Positions 17,021 through 31,146 are shown, numbered from the stretch's first letter. The stretch is DNA of 64,000 bases from Evansella caseinilytica (GCF_900107275.1 NZ_FNPI01000014.1:89400-153399); one strand, 5' to 3'. Numbers and translations: made by a program. Notes: generated by a model not told the origin, from the letters alone.

Positions 17021-17038
17021 TTGCAGTTCAATCTGCAA
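17021..17038 (+). promoter_or_regulatory. Inverted repeat before the alpha-galactosidase gene
   Basis: TTGCAG and CTGCAA flank TTCAAT, 29 bp before the GTG start. It could be half of an AraC-type operator; arms are short, so chance is not excluded. Confidence 0.3.
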
Positions 17039-17066
17039 TAAATTACCCCACAAGGAGGAATGTTCA

Positions 17067-18368
17067 GTGTCAAAAATGACGTTTATCGGTGCCGGAAGTA
17101 CCGTTTTTGCGAAAAATGTACTAGGCGACTGCATGTTTGTCCCTGCATTAAACGGCTTTGAGTTTGCCTTGTATGACATTGACGAAACAAGATTGAAAGA
17201 TTCGGAGCAGATGCTGTTAAACTTAAGCAGCAAATATAATCCATCCATTAAAGTGAAAGCGTATATGGACAGAAAAGAAGCACTGAAAGGGGCAAAATAT
17301 GTCGTCAACGCTGTCCAGATCGGCGGTTATGAGCCTGGTACAGTCATCGATTTCGAAATACCGAAAAAATACGGACTGCGACAGACGATTGCGGATACCG
17401 TCGGCATCGGGGGGATCTTCCGAAGCCTGCGAACAATTCCTGTAATGCTTGATTTTGCCAAAGACATGGAAGAAGTATGCCCGGATGCGCTGTTTTTAAA
17501 TTACACCAATCCAATGGCAACGTTAACCGGTGCCATGCTGCGCTATTCTTCGATCAAGACCGTTGGTTTGTGCCACAGCGTCCAAGTATGCACAGCGCAT
17601 TTATTTGAATCGCTTGGTATGGAGCATGAAGGCATCGAAGAAAAAATTGCCGGAATTAACCATATGGCCTGGCTGCTGGATGTAAAAAAAGACGGCGAGG
17701 ATCTTTATCCGGAAATTAAACGGCGCGCGAAGGAAAAACAGCAGACAACGCATCATGATATGGTCCGGTTCGAACTGATGGACAAATTCGGTTATTACGT
17801 GACAGAATCGTCCGAGCATAACGCCGAGTACCATCCGTATTTCATCAAGAGCCGCTATCCAGAGCTCATCAAGCGTTTCAATATTCCTTTGGATGAATAC
17901 CCGCGCCGCTGCGTCGAACAAATCGATGGCTGGAAAAAAATGCGGGACAGTCTCGTAAACAACACGCAATTGACCCACGAGCGCTCGCATGAATACGGAT
18001 CGTTTATCATCGAGGCAATCGAAACGAATATTCCTTTCAAATTCGGCGGCAATGTGTTGAACACGGGAGGATTGATCGCTAATTTACCGGAGAAAGCATG
18101 TGTGGAAGTTCCTTGTGTCGCAGACCGCAGCGGTATTTCACCTTGTTACATCGGTGAACTGCCGGAACAGCTGGCAGCGCTTAACCGGACCAATATTAAT
18201 ACACAGCTGATGACCATCGAAGCTGCTGTCACCAGGAAGAAGGAACACATTTATCAGGCGGCTCTGCTTGATCCGCACACAAGTGCCGAGCTATCAATGG
18301 AAGACATTATCGCGATGTGCGATGACCTTATCGAAGCACATGGCAGCTGGCTGCCGGAGTATCGCTAA
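17067..18368 (+). CDS. melA: GH4 alpha-galactosidase (melibiase)
   Basis: A 433-residue NAD- and divalent-metal-dependent glycosidase, the size of B. subtilis MelA (432). The dinucleotide fold begins FIGAGST near residue 6. The metal-site residues lie in GLCHSVQ and GINHMAWLL, and LNYTNPMA is the conserved GH4 Asn segment. It cleaves alpha-galactosides such as melibiose and raffinose through a redox elimination mechanism in the cytoplasm. The GTG start has an AAGGAGG site. It is divergent from the AraC-type gene. Other GH4 members act on alpha-glucosides or galacturonate; the AraC partner and the sequence flavour favour galactosidase. Confidence 0.88.
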   Translation: MSKMTFIGAGSTVFAKNVLGDCMFVPALNGFEFALYDIDETRLKDSEQMLLNLSSKYNPSIKVKAYMDRKEALKGAKYVVNAVQIGGYEPGTVIDFEIPKKYGLRQTIADTVGIGGIFRSLRTIPVMLDFAKDMEEVCPDALFLNYTNPMATLTGAMLRYSSIKTVGLCHSVQVCTAHLFESLGMEHEGIEEKIAGINHMAWLLDVKKDGEDLYPEIKRRAKEKQQTTHHDMVRFELMDKFGYYVTESSEHNAEYHPYFIKSRYPELIKRFNIPLDEYPRRCVEQIDGWKKMRDSLVNNTQLTHERSHEYGSFIIEAIETNIPFKFGGNVLNTGGLIANLPEKACVEVPCVADRSGISPCYIGELPEQLAALNRTNINTQLMTIEAAVTRKKEHIYQAALLDPHTSAELSMEDIIAMCDDLIEAHGSWLPEYR

Positions 18369-19224
18369 GCTTTTCCGTACTTCTGTTCAAAACGAAGGCA
18401 AAACAGTGAAGCGCAGCTGGCGCGGGAAGCGGACAAACGTCGTATGTGAGCAAGCGGATTGGTAACTGGCTGAAGCGGTTGGGAAGGACCATTTCCCGTT
18501 TTCTGAAACTGCATTAAAAAAACGAAGACTTCCCACCGCTATGTAATAGGAAAGCTGTAGGCGGAACGTTCATGGCGCAGTATCAAAAGCCAAAACTATT
18601 TTAAAAAATAACAGGGCAATGGCTCCGCACGATGCGCCGACTGCGAGAAAACCACTCACAGTCGGCCTGAAAAGAATGCAGCGGCTTCGCTCATTGCTCC
18701 GTGCTTGTTCCAAAAGATAAAAACCGATCTTTTTGAACAAACACGATAAAAAAATATCAGGGCAATGGCTCCGTGCTTGTCTCTTCCTCTGCAAGCACAG
18801 CTTCGATGACGATCCGTCGAGACAACTCGATGGGAAAGGCATCGTAGCTTTGCTCGTCGCTGCACGCTCGATAGGAAAAAACCACTCCTATCGGGCTTTT
18901 GAAAAGATGCAGCGGCTTCGCTCATTGTCTCTTCCTCTGCCAGTATTGCACTGATATCGATCCAAGTGCCATCGCGCGATGACACACTGAGACAGCTCGC
19001 AGCTTCTCGGTGAAGTGTGGCTCATCGCTTCGGGGGTGTCTCAAAAGGGAAAAACACCCTTTTGAGACACCCCCATTTGCGGCAACAAGTTTGCAGAGCT
19101 TAGATGTAACTCCACTATCGCCGCCTCCAAAATCACCATTTTTGTATTTATCGTGTTTGTTCCGAAAGATCGATTTTTTACAACCCGATGCAACAAGCAG
19201 ATTTCACAGAGAAGCCGGGAGCTG
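18369..19224. repeat. 856-bp gene-free stretch made largely of dispersed repeats
   Basis: Nothing clear until 18584. Then GTATCAAAAGCCAAAACTAT (also near 45653), a GCAATGG element with CCGACTGCGAGAAAACCACT and its complement (18610-18670), a TTTGTTC hairpin (18701-18744), a CTTCCTCTGC element (18779-18870), a second related piece (18926-19020), and a GTGTCTCAAAAGGG hairpin (19033-19073). A worn TTTGTTCCGAAAGATCG piece follows at 19152-19184. The 45655-45978 mosaic has almost the same order. No RNA or protein gene is supported. Confidence 0.75.
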
Positions 19225-22200
19225 TCATCTTGATTTTGCAATATTAATCATTAATTTAATCCGGTTTAATTGATTGACCTTACTTGCGCCTGCATCGTAA
19301 TCGATGGCCACGAGGTTGGCATTTTCATATATCTTTTTGATCGCATTGAACATGCCTCTGCCAAGGATATGATTTGGCAGGCAGGCAAACGGCTGAACAC
19401 AAACAATGTTCCGAACTCCTTCCTCCATCAGTTCCGCCATTTCGCCCGGGAGCAGCCAGCCTTCTCCCATCTGATTGCCGATGCTGAGAAATTGCGCTGC
19501 TTTTTCCGCAATGTCATCTATCTTCATCGGCGCTTTGTACCGCTGACACTGGTATAACGCTTCTCGTACTGGGTTTCTGTAATATTCCATCATTTGAATT
19601 GCTATCTCGCTTTTCATCGCGGACCATTTCTTTTTTCCTAACTGTTTTGCTTTAAAGTCATTGTTGTATAAGCCATATAGGAAAAAATCCAGGAAATCCG
19701 GCACAACCGCTTCCCCGCCTTCGGCTTCAATGATATCAATCAGCTGGTTATTGGCATATGGATGGAATTTCACTAAAATTTCCCCGACGATGCCGACTCG
19801 CGGCTTAGTCACAGAATACATGTCAATCCTGCTGAATTCACGGATAATTGTGTGCAACCACCGCTTGTATTTCCCCATGGAAAAATCGGCCAACAAGCCT
19901 GTACTCCGGTGAAGCAATGACTCGTAAACAGCCTCCGTACGCCCTTTTTCCTTTTCATAAGGCCTGGTCGCAAGCTTCAGCCGCATTAACAAATCGCCAA
20001 TACAACAGGCAATGACGAGCTTTTTCGCAAAAGCGAGCGTGATTTGAAAACCGGGCTGCTTTTCCATGCCAGAGGAATTGAGTGAGATGACCGGAATCTG
20101 GCCCATGCCTGAATGCTGCAACGCCCGTTTCAATAAAGCAAAATAGTTTGTCGCCCGGCAGCCGCCGCCGGTTTGCGACATAACAACAGCCGTCCGCTCC
20201 AGGTCATGCTCACCGCTTTTCAGTTCTCCCAGTAGTTGGCCTATCGTCAAAATCGCTGGATAGCAGGCGTCGTTGTTTACGTAACGCAGTCCTTCTTCCA
20301 CATGCTCTTCATTAACGGTTTCGATTACTTTCAAGCGATAGCCCGCTTGCCGAAAAACGGCTTCAAACAGCTTGAAGTGTGTCGGTGCCAATTGCGGCGC
20401 CAAAATGGTATACGTTTCCTTGCTTTCTTTCGTAAACGTCGACGGCAATCGCCCAGCGGAGCTCTCTCGCTGCCATTTCACCGCCCCCGTCTGATCGCGC
20501 TCCTTAATAGCTGCTTGCAAGGAGCGAAGCCTTATTCGCACGGCCCCTAAGTTATTGACTTCATCCATCTTGATCCATGTATACAGCTGATGTTTTTTTT
20601 CAAGAATCTCCTGAACCGTATCAGTTGTTATCGCGTCCAGGCCGCAGCCGAATGACGTCAAATGTACGAATTCGAGATCCTGCCGGGAAGCGGCAACCCG
20701 CGCCGCCCGGTAAAGCCTGCTGTGGAATGTCCATTGATTCACCGTTTGTATTGTTTTATCCACGGCACCTTCATCCAAATGACAAATACTATCTTCCGTC
20801 AATACGGCGTAGCCGAGCCTGGTGATTTCGTCAGGAACTCCGTGATGGATGGCCGGATCTAAATGATACGGGTGGGCACCGACAACAATCCCTTTTTTTC
20901 CGGATTGCTTCAATTCCTGCAACACTTGTTCTCCCCTGTGTTTCATATGTACACGAAAGACCTGTTCTTCCTGCTCTGCCGCCGCTAATGCCCGTTTAAT
21001 ATCGCGCTGGGCAAAATGAGGAAAGCAGTCTTGCAGCACTTTAGCCAATGCACCCAGATGCTCCAGGGAGAGAAACGGATTTAAAAAAGTAATTTGTTTT
21101 TCCTGGAGAATGCTCATATTTACCCGAAGCACCTCGGGGTAGGAAGCCACCACCGGACAGTTGAAATGATTATCCTGTGATGTATGCTCGATTTTTTCAT
21201 AGACAACCGACGGATAAAAAATCGTTTTCACGCCTTTTTCGATTAAGTTGATTATATGTCCATGCGTCAGTTTCGCAGGATAGCAGACACCTTCGGAAGG
21301 AATCGTCTCCATCCCTTTTTCATAACCTTTCTTCGTCAGGAGATCAGATAAAACGACTTCATAACCTAATTCTGTAAAAAAACGGTACCAGAACGGATAG
21401 TTTTCATACATATTCAACACGCGCGGTATTCCGATTTTCCCATGAATGGCAAGCTTTTCATCGAGGGGCTCACGATTGAACAGCCAAGCAAGCTTTTCTT
21501 CCATCAGATTGGGCACAGTACTTTTTGTCTTCGTTCCCCCGGCCCCGCGTTCACAGCGGTTTCCAGTAACAAACACGCGCTTATCCTGGAAGCGGTTGAT
21601 CGTCAGCGGGCAATGGTTTTCACACAGGCCGCAGCGGCGATGGCTTGTCCTGGCTTGAAAAGAGCCGGTGTTTTCTTTCGTTAACACCGTCGATTGCTTG
21701 CCGGGAACACTGTTTTCCTTCGCGATCAGCGCGCAGCCGAAAGCCCCCATTAAACCGGAAATTTCCGGACGGATCACCTCTTTTTTTATCATCAGCTCAA
21801 ACGCCCGCAGCACGCCGTCATTCAGAAAGGTTCCACCTTGAACGACAATGTTTTTCCCCATCTGCTCTGCATTTCTCAGTTTAATCACTTTATATAATGC
21901 ATTGTTGACAACGGAATAAGCAAGGCCGGCGGCAATATCGGAAACCGCGGCCCCTTCCTTCTGTACTTGCTTCACCTTGGAATTCATAAACACCGTACAC
22001 CTTGATCCGAGATCCACCGGTGCTTTCGAGGACAGAGAAGCTTGCACGAATTGATCCATCGTTAAATTAAGCGTGGCAGCGAAATTTGCCAAAAACGAGC
22101 CGCAGCCCGCTGAACAGGCTTCATTCAGCATAATTTGATCAATAACACCTTCTTTTATCGTGATGCATTTCATATCCTGTCCGCCGATATCGATGATGAA

Positions 22201-23445
22201 ATCCACGTCAGGCTGAAAATATTTAGCAGCCTTATAATGGGCAATCGTTTCAATCTGGCCTTCATCGACTTGAAACGCTGCCTGAATCAGCTTTTCTCCA
22301 TAACCGGTAACAGTGGAGCGAGCGACAGTGGTCCGGTCATTTTTATAAGAATAAAAAAGCGCCAGTCCTTCATGGACAGTTTTCATCGGATTCCCTTTGT
22401 TATTTTCATAGAAGGAAAACAAATACTCGTCATTTTCACCAATGGCGACCATCTTCGTTGTCGTCGAGCCGGCATCGATGCCTAAATAACAACTTCCTTC
22501 ATAAGTGGAAAGGGATTTTTTCGGTATCGCGGTCTGATGGTGCCGCTGTTGAAAGTTTGTGAGCTCTTCGTGACTTTTGAACAGCGGCGGCAGTCGCTTT
22601 GCCTGCTGTTTGTTTGTGGATTGCGTCACATTGTTAAGTATATGAAGAAAAGAGTGTATATCAACCGGGGCGCTGTTGGTGCTCTCCAATGCCGCCCCAA
22701 TAGCGACATAATATTGCCCATCTGCCGAATCCATCACGCTTTCATTTTTTAGCCGCAGCGTTTCAATAAAGCGGTTGCGGAGTGCCGGCAAAAACGTCAG
22801 CGGACCGCCAAGGAGGGCAACGTTGCCGCGAATCGGCCGCCCGCAGGCGAGTCCGCCCACCGTTTGGTTAACGACAGCTTGAAATACGGATGCAGCAATG
22901 TCTTCCCGCTTCGCCCCTTCATTCAGCAGCGGTTGGATGTCCGTTTTTGCAAACACGCCGCATCGGGAGGCAATCGGATATATTTTATCCGCCTTCTCAG
23001 CAAGCTTGTTCAAACCACTTGCATCCGTATCCAGCAACGATGCTATCTGGTCAATAAACGCTCCGGTTCCGCCGGCGCAGGCGGAGTTCATACGTTGCTC
23101 CATGCCGTTTGTCAAATAAATGATTTTCGCGTCTTCCCCGCCGAGCTCAATGACTACATCAATATTTGGTTCTCTCGTTTTAACAGCTTCCGTGCAAGCA
23201 ATCACCTCTTGAACAAATGGGATTTTTAGCTGTTCTGACAAACTTAGGCCGGAGGAGCCGCTGATATTCATGTGCATGTCCATTTCCGGAAATTGCTGCG
23301 ATAAGCTCTTTAATAATTGCACCGCCGTTCTTTTTATCTCCGAAAAATGCCGCAAGTAAGATTTAAACACAATTTCTTTTTTCTCATTTAGCGCAACGAT
23401 TTTTGCTGTAGTCGAGCCGATATCGAAACCAACATGTAATCTCAT
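19225..23445 (-). CDS. Large BadF/HgdC-type acyl-CoA dehydratase activase fusion
   Basis: A 1406-residue protein. Residues 1-255 form an ASKHA ATPase (VGFDIGSTTAKIV, ELGGEDAKII, CAGGTGAFIDQ, SRCGVF). Residues 320-575 form a second (LGIDAGSTTTKMV, DIGGQDMKCI, CSAGCGSF, GSRCTVF). Each has the two Cys that in dimeric activators hold a shared [4Fe-4S] cluster. A Cys-rich link (CGLCENHC, near 605) leads to a DUF2229-like region (GIPRVLNMYENYPFWYRFF) and a C-terminal part like the dehydratase D component. Activators use ATP to fire low-potential electrons into a double-cubane or dehydratase partner; here donor and acceptor domains are one chain. The substrate is unknown. The ATG at 23445 has GAGG upstream; the GTG at 23448 is too close. 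Confidence 0.85.
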   Translation of the reverse strand: MRLHVGFDIGSTTAKIVALNEKKEIVFKSYLRHFSEIKRTAVQLLKSLSQQFPEMDMHMNISGSSGLSLSEQLKIPFVQEVIACTEAVKTREPNIDVVIELGGEDAKIIYLTNGMEQRMNSACAGGTGAFIDQIASLLDTDASGLNKLAEKADKIYPIASRCGVFAKTDIQPLLNEGAKREDIAASVFQAVVNQTVGGLACGRPIRGNVALLGGPLTFLPALRNRFIETLRLKNESVMDSADGQYYVAIGAALESTNSAPVDIHSFLHILNNVTQSTNKQQAKRLPPLFKSHEELTNFQQRHHQTAIPKKSLSTYEGSCYLGIDAGSTTTKMVAIGENDEYLFSFYENNKGNPMKTVHEGLALFYSYKNDRTTVARSTVTGYGEKLIQAAFQVDEGQIETIAHYKAAKYFQPDVDFIIDIGGQDMKCITIKEGVIDQIMLNEACSAGCGSFLANFAATLNLTMDQFVQASLSSKAPVDLGSRCTVFMNSKVKQVQKEGAAVSDIAAGLAYSVVNNALYKVIKLRNAEQMGKNIVVQGGTFLNDGVLRAFELMIKKEVIRPEISGLMGAFGCALIAKENSVPGKQSTVLTKENTGSFQARTSHRRCGLCENHCPLTINRFQDKRVFVTGNRCERGAGGTKTKSTVPNLMEEKLAWLFNREPLDEKLAIHGKIGIPRVLNMYENYPFWYRFFTELGYEVVLSDLLTKKGYEKGMETIPSEGVCYPAKLTHGHIINLIEKGVKTIFYPSVVYEKIEHTSQDNHFNCPVVASYPEVLRVNMSILQEKQITFLNPFLSLEHLGALAKVLQDCFPHFAQRDIKRALAAAEQEEQVFRVHMKHRGEQVLQELKQSGKKGIVVGAHPYHLDPAIHHGVPDEITRLGYAVLTEDSICHLDEGAVDKTIQTVNQWTFHSRLYRAARVAASRQDLEFVHLTSFGCGLDAITTDTVQEILEKKHQLYTWIKMDEVNNLGAVRIRLRSLQAAIKERDQTGAVKWQRESSAGRLPSTFTKESKETYTILAPQLAPTHFKLFEAVFRQAGYRLKVIETVNEEHVEEGLRYVNNDACYPAILTIGQLLGELKSGEHDLERTAVVMSQTGGGCRATNYFALLKRALQHSGMGQIPVISLNSSGMEKQPGFQITLAFAKKLVIACCIGDLLMRLKLATRPYEKEKGRTEAVYESLLHRSTGLLADFSMGKYKRWLHTIIREFSRIDMYSVTKPRVGIVGEILVKFHPYANNQLIDIIEAEGGEAVVPDFLDFFLYGLYNNDFKAKQLGKKKWSAMKSEIAIQMMEYYRNPVREALYQCQRYKAPMKIDDIAEKAAQFLSIGNQMGEGWLLPGEMAELMEEGVRNIVCVQPFACLPNHILGRGMFNAIKKIYENANLVAIDYDAGASKVNQLNRIKLMINIAKSR

Positions 23446-23779
23446 CACAGCCTCTACCTCACATACTGAATTTTTTATTCTATCAATCTAGCATGTTTTG
23501 ACGACTTATGTATAAATTGAGTGAAATGAATCAACTGAATCACATCTATTTTACTTGCAGAGAAACACTTTTCTGCTCGGGGTCTCTATACTATTCATTA
23601 TAGTTTTCTGTGACAGGATAGCAATCATTAATCTGGCTGCAGCTGTTTATTACTGGTCAGAAAGTCAAAAAGTGTCGATGAATCTCGGATTTTTCTCTAA
23701 ATAAGAAAAGGAATGTCTCAGAAGGGGGCGCTTCCCCCTTTTCAGACATTCCCGAAGCAACAAGCTCCTTTGGTAACTG
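23446..23779. other. Intergenic gap with a GTGTCTC-type hairpin
   Basis: A hairpin at 23710-23752 (GAATGTCTCAGAAGGGGG with CCCCCTTTTCAGACATTC) belongs to the same family as those at 2827 and 19033 but has drifted. It lies downstream of YajQ on its strand and may terminate it. No gene seen. Confidence 0.5.
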
Positions 23780-24271
23780 TTAACGATAATTAATAAACTG
23801 CACATCGATAGGTAAATCTGCCCCTTTGATTGCTGCGATAATGGTTTGCAAGTCGTCGCGGTTTTTCCCGGTCACGCGGATTTGATCATCCTGGACTTGA
23901 CTTTTCACCTTCAGGCCGGAGTTTTTAATGATTGTGTTAATTTTCTTCGCCTGTTCTTTGTCAATTCCTTGAATCAATTTCGCTCGCTGCCGGACGGTTC
24001 CTCCCGACGCGCCCTCCACTTTGCCGTAGTCCAGATTTTTAATCGGAACATTGCGTTTAACAAGCTTTCCGATCAAGACATCTTTCAACTGCTCCAGCTT
24101 GTATTCATCATCGGATACCAATACAAGCTCTTCTTTTTCCAGTGTCATGCTGCTCTTGCTCCCCTTAAAGTCATAGCGGGTCTGTATTTCCTTCATTGCC
24201 ATCGTAACGGCATTGGTCACCTCTGAAAAATCCACCTGGGAAACAATATCAAATGAATTATCTTTTGCCAT
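23780..24271 (-). CDS. YajQ-family nucleotide-binding protein
   Basis: A 163-residue protein of the YajQ (UPF0234) family, the counterpart of B. subtilis YitK. It begins with [21 protein letters not shown] and has [16 protein letters not shown] (here [12 protein letters not shown]), [20 protein letters not shown] and [18 protein letters not shown] segments. Members have two ferredoxin-like folds; some bind c-di-GMP or tRNA/GTP. The ATG at 24271 has a TGGAGG site and removes the 33 residues of a longer frame. It stands alone between intergenic stretches. Confidence 0.92.
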   Translation of the reverse strand: MAKDNSFDIVSQVDFSEVTNAVTMAMKEIQTRYDFKGSKSSMTLEKEELVLVSDDEYKLEQLKDVLIGKLVKRNVPIKNLDYGKVEGASGGTVRQRAKLIQGIDKEQAKKINTIIKNSGLKVKSQVQDDQIRVTGKNRDDLQTIIAAIKGADLPIDVQFINYR

Positions 24272-24770
24272 CGTATGTATACCTCCAAATTGTTTTCTTA
24301 TAAAGGATGTTCCAAAAGTCCGGGACGCATCCGCTCTTACATCCATTATAAATGAAATGCTGCCGTGCATTCAATATACATGGCATTCTCTCCTATGGGA
24401 CACTTCGTCGCTCCGGCGCTTCTCTTACAGCCCAAATTACGCACTTTCGGGACACTTCTGATCTCTTTTCGTTAACGGTTAGCTCCTTTTCTTCATCATT
24501 CGACGGCTTCGCAACTCGGTTCGTTAACGATTAGCTGTTATTCATACTGTACAACTTCTTCCTAAGCAGTTTCGCTCACGATTGACTTCGTTTCATACCG
24601 TATAAAAAAGAAAGAGGCCTGGAGACAAATAGCTTTGTCTCTCAAGCCCCCTTCCAGGAAAAGCAAACACATTTCCGAAACCTTCGAGTTGACATTGTGC
24701 ATGCAGGGTCAAACAACGAGCTGCATTGCTGAATGAGCCGTTTCCATCAGCGCACCATCGTCCACACTAA
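24272..24770. other. Intergenic gap holding the htpG terminator
   Basis: A hairpin GAGACAAA (24622-24629)/TTTGTCTC (24634-24641), extended by GGCTTGA/CAGGCC, followed on the minus strand by a T-rich run, should end htpG transcription. The region 24300-24610 carries two GTTAACG(G/A)TTAGCT copies (24473 and 24523) without a known role. Confidence 0.5.
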
Positions 24771-26651
24771 TTAAACCATCACTTTACAAATATCGTTTGT
24801 AAATTCAACCGGATCTTCAATTGGCAAGCCTTCTATCAGCAGCGCCTGATGATAGAGCAGGTTTGTAAAAAGGCCCACCTTTTCCTTATCGTTTTCAAAC
24901 GCGGCTTTCAAGGAGGAGAATACTTCATGGTTTGGATTAATTTCCAATATTTTTTCCGCCTTGACATTTTGATTGTCCGGCATCGCATTTAGGATTTTTT
25001 CCATTTCAATCGTCACTTCGCCGTCTGTCGACAGGCAAACAGGGTGAGATTTCAGCCGCTTGGACACTCGTACATCCTTCACTTTCTCGGAAAGAATGGT
25101 TTTCATGTAGTCAAAAAGCTCTTTGCTCTCTGCTTCCTCTTCCGATTTCGCATCGTCTTTTTCTTCCGTATCAATGCCTAGATCACCGGAAGATACTGAT
25201 TTGAATTGCTTGTCCTTATAAGACATCAGCATTTTTATCGCAAACTCATCCACCTCGTCGGTGAAATACAAAATTTCATATCCCTTTTCTGCAACAAGCT
25301 CTGTCTGCGGCAGCTTTTCAATTCGCTCATTCGTTTCTCCTGATGCGTAATAAATATACTTTTGCTCTTCAGGCATTCTTGAGACATATTCATCAAGGGT
25401 GACGAGCTTTTTCTCCGTTGAGGAATGGAACATCAACAGCTCCTGTAGCACCTCTTTATTGCTGCCGAAATCACTGTAGACACCGTATTTCAACTGTCTG
25501 CCAAAAGCGGAGTAAAACGTTTCATATTTTTCTCGGTCATCCCTCAGCAGCTTTTGCAATTCAGATTTTATTTTGTTTTTTATATTTTTGGCAATTTGCT
25601 TCAACTGGCGGTCATGTTGCAGCATTTCTCTGGAAATGTTCAACGATAGATCCTCGGAATCCACCATCCCTTTTACGAAGCTGAAATAATCCGGCAGCAG
25701 GTCCGCGCACTTATTCATAATCAACACGCCGTTGGAATACAGTTCCAGCCCTTTTTCATATTCCTTAGAATAATAATCAAACGGCATTTTCTCCGGGATA
25801 TAAAGAATCGCGTTGTATCTTAACGTGCCATCGACTTTGATATGAACATGCTTCAGCGGTTTGTCAAAGCCGTAGTGCTTTTCCGAATAAAAATGTTCAT
25901 AATCCTCATCCGTCAGCTCACTTTTATTCTTTCTCCAGATCGGAACCATGCTGTTGATCACTTGTTCTTCCGTGAACTCTTCAAACTCGTTTTCACTGCC
26001 GTCTTTCGGCCTGCTTGAAGTGATGTCCATTTTAATCGGATAGCGGATGAAATCTGAATATTTTTTGATCGTCGCTTTTAACTGATACGCTTCCAAATAT
26101 TCGTCGTATGACTCATCTTCCGTATTTTCTTTGATTTGTAGGATAATCTCCGTCCCTACTTCTTCCTTCTCATACGGTTCTATCGTGTATCCGTCGGCGC
26201 CTGTGGATTCCCATTTGTACGCTTCATCACTGCCAAGCGCTTTGGAAATAACGGTAACCACATCCGCTACCATGAAAGCGGAGTAAAAACCGACACCGAA
26301 TTGTCCAATGATGTCATAACCGTCCTTTATTTCATTTTCCGTTTTAAACGCCAATGATCCGCTTTTGGCAATGACGCCGAGGTTGTTTTCCAACTCTTCC
26401 TTCGCCATGCCGATCCCTGTATCACGGATAGTTAATGTTCTGTTTTCTTTGTCCGGGATCACCTTGACAAAATAGCTGTCCTTGTCAAATGTTAATGAGT
26501 CATCCGTTAATGCTTTGTAATAAATTTTGTCGATGGCATCGCTCGCGTTGGAAATCAACTCCCGCAAAAACACCTCTTTGTGCGTATAAATTGAGTTGAT
26601 CATCATCTCCAACAACCGTTTCGATTCTGCCTTGAACTGCTTCTTGGTCAT
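24771..26651 (-). CDS. htpG: Molecular chaperone HtpG (Hsp90)
   Basis: A 626-residue bacterial Hsp90, the usual length. The N-terminal ATPase domain carries [12 protein letters not shown] (Asn/Asp contacts to ATP), DTGIGM and [15 protein letters not shown]; the middle domain has the [27 protein letters not shown] segment with the catalytic-loop Arg. The C-terminal dimer domain ends near [12 protein letters not shown]. It works in the cytoplasm in protein folding under stress. The ATG follows AAGGAGAG. A perfect CIRCE lies 98 bp upstream, so HrcA control is predicted. Confidence 0.97.
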   Translation of the reverse strand: MTKKQFKAESKRLLEMMINSIYTHKEVFLRELISNASDAIDKIYYKALTDDSLTFDKDSYFVKVIPDKENRTLTIRDTGIGMAKEELENNLGVIAKSGSLAFKTENEIKDGYDIIGQFGVGFYSAFMVADVVTVISKALGSDEAYKWESTGADGYTIEPYEKEEVGTEIILQIKENTEDESYDEYLEAYQLKATIKKYSDFIRYPIKMDITSSRPKDGSENEFEEFTEEQVINSMVPIWRKNKSELTDEDYEHFYSEKHYGFDKPLKHVHIKVDGTLRYNAILYIPEKMPFDYYSKEYEKGLELYSNGVLIMNKCADLLPDYFSFVKGMVDSEDLSLNISREMLQHDRQLKQIAKNIKNKIKSELQKLLRDDREKYETFYSAFGRQLKYGVYSDFGSNKEVLQELLMFHSSTEKKLVTLDEYVSRMPEEQKYIYYASGETNERIEKLPQTELVAEKGYEILYFTDEVDEFAIKMLMSYKDKQFKSVSSGDLGIDTEEKDDAKSEEEAESKELFDYMKTILSEKVKDVRVSKRLKSHPVCLSTDGEVTIEMEKILNAMPDNQNVKAEKILEINPNHEVFSSLKAAFENDKEKVGLFTNLLYHQALLIEGLPIEDPVEFTNDICKVMV

Positions 26652-26748
26652 AACAACTCTCTCCTTCCCTATGTAAGTGCATGCTTAATTTCACGTCATT
26701 TTAGATCATGACGGCAATGATGATTTTACCGTACACCGGATTTCTATG

Positions 26749-26775
26749 TTAGCACTCTAAACCTGCGAGTGCTAA
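26749..26775 (-). promoter_or_regulatory. CIRCE operator (HrcA) of htpG
   Basis: TTAGCACTC (26749-26757), nine bases, GAGTGCTAA (26767-26775): a perfect match to the CIRCE consensus. HrcA normally represses groESL and dnaK operons through it. In B. subtilis htpG is not a CIRCE gene, so this is a different wiring. Confidence 0.92.
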
Positions 26776-27226
26776 CCTTCTTTTTATTTAACACATCCGC
26801 TCTGTCTGTGTCAACATCTTTGAGGTGATCGGCGAAATATCCCCTCCCCAATGCATTATTTTCCCATTTAGTTACAAGATGGTTATACTCTTTGTGAGCT
26901 CTCATAGCTACCTTCTCTCCCGCAAAAAAACAACCACCCGTAAGCACGAGTGGTATGTTCAGCAGGCTGTTAGATATTCATCCCATGATGGCTTATAGTG
27001 TTTGTTCAAAAAGATCGCTTTTTATCTTTTTGAACAAACATGAAGCAAAGAATGAAGCCGATGCATTCGTTTCATTTCAGACGGGCTGGGAATGGTTTTC
27101 TCGGAACTAGGATGATGACATTCAAACGTTGCTCACAGGACGACGGAATTGGGCGTATCGAGCGAAATCATTGCCTTTTTTAACACGCTCTTATAGGAAA
27201 AATTCGGACTTATTTTTCCATAGGGG
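26776..27226. repeat. Gene-free stretch with repeat pair
   Basis: A TTTGTTCAAAAAGATCG hairpin at 26999-27040 is followed by a reversed GCAATGG-type element (27041-27195) that ends at TTTTTTAACACGCTCTTATA. Upstream of these, ACCACCCGT...ACGAGTGGT (26930-26952) forms a small hairpin. A 67-codon open frame overlapping the CIRCE is not credible. Confidence 0.6.
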
Positions 27227-27484
27227 TTAGCGAGCGAAAAGCTGAATCACTTTAGCCTTGGCAAGATGGTTGGCTTCATACATTCTTTTCCTGCCCTTTA
27301 CTCCAGGTGGATGCAGCCCAGTTTCATATCCATAATTGACAAAGTAATTCTGCTCATTAAGTGAGATCAAATATAAAACCTGTTCCCCGTACCTGTTAAA
27401 TAATGTGATCTCATAATCGTTAAAATCGTCGGTCAGTTGTCCTGATTCCCAATCATCGGAGAGAATTCGTTTGATGATCTACAT
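27227..27484 (-). pseudogene. Small unknown protein gene with stop at codon 2
   Basis: On the minus strand an AAGGAG site and correct spacing lead to ATG 27484, but the next codon is TAG (27479-27481). The same frame then stays open for 83 codons to a TAA at 27227, with natural-looking composition (IIKRILSDDWESGQLTDDF, LFNRYGEQVLYLISLNEQNY, then FVNYGYETGLHPPG and GRKRMYEANHLAKAKVIQLF). No other start codon lies between the stop and the frame's beginning; the first Met is at residue 66 of it. I do not recognise the family. It may be a fresh nonsense mutation, a sequencing error, or a non-standard start. It lies just downstream of the phospho-beta-glucosidase gene on the same strand. Confidence 0.55.
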
Positions 27485-27499
27485 CTACAACTCCTTCCG

Positions 27500-28927
<1,428 letters not shown>

Positions 28928-29044
28928 TCACTCCTATCATTTTTTTCGTGCATCTCGTCAATTCCATGACAAGGAAGCACATGAATGAATAAACTGCGTC
29001 ATTAATTGAAATGTCAAATCCGTATGGCTATCTGTCAACAACTG

Positions 29045-31106
<2,062 letters not shown>

Positions 31107-31146
31107 ATTATTGAATTTAGATTTTTATAGTGAAATATTTATAAAA

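Noticed and set aside
26744..26947. 67-codon minus frame upstream of htpG
   Set aside because: It overlaps the CIRCE operator and promoter and has no recognisable family.
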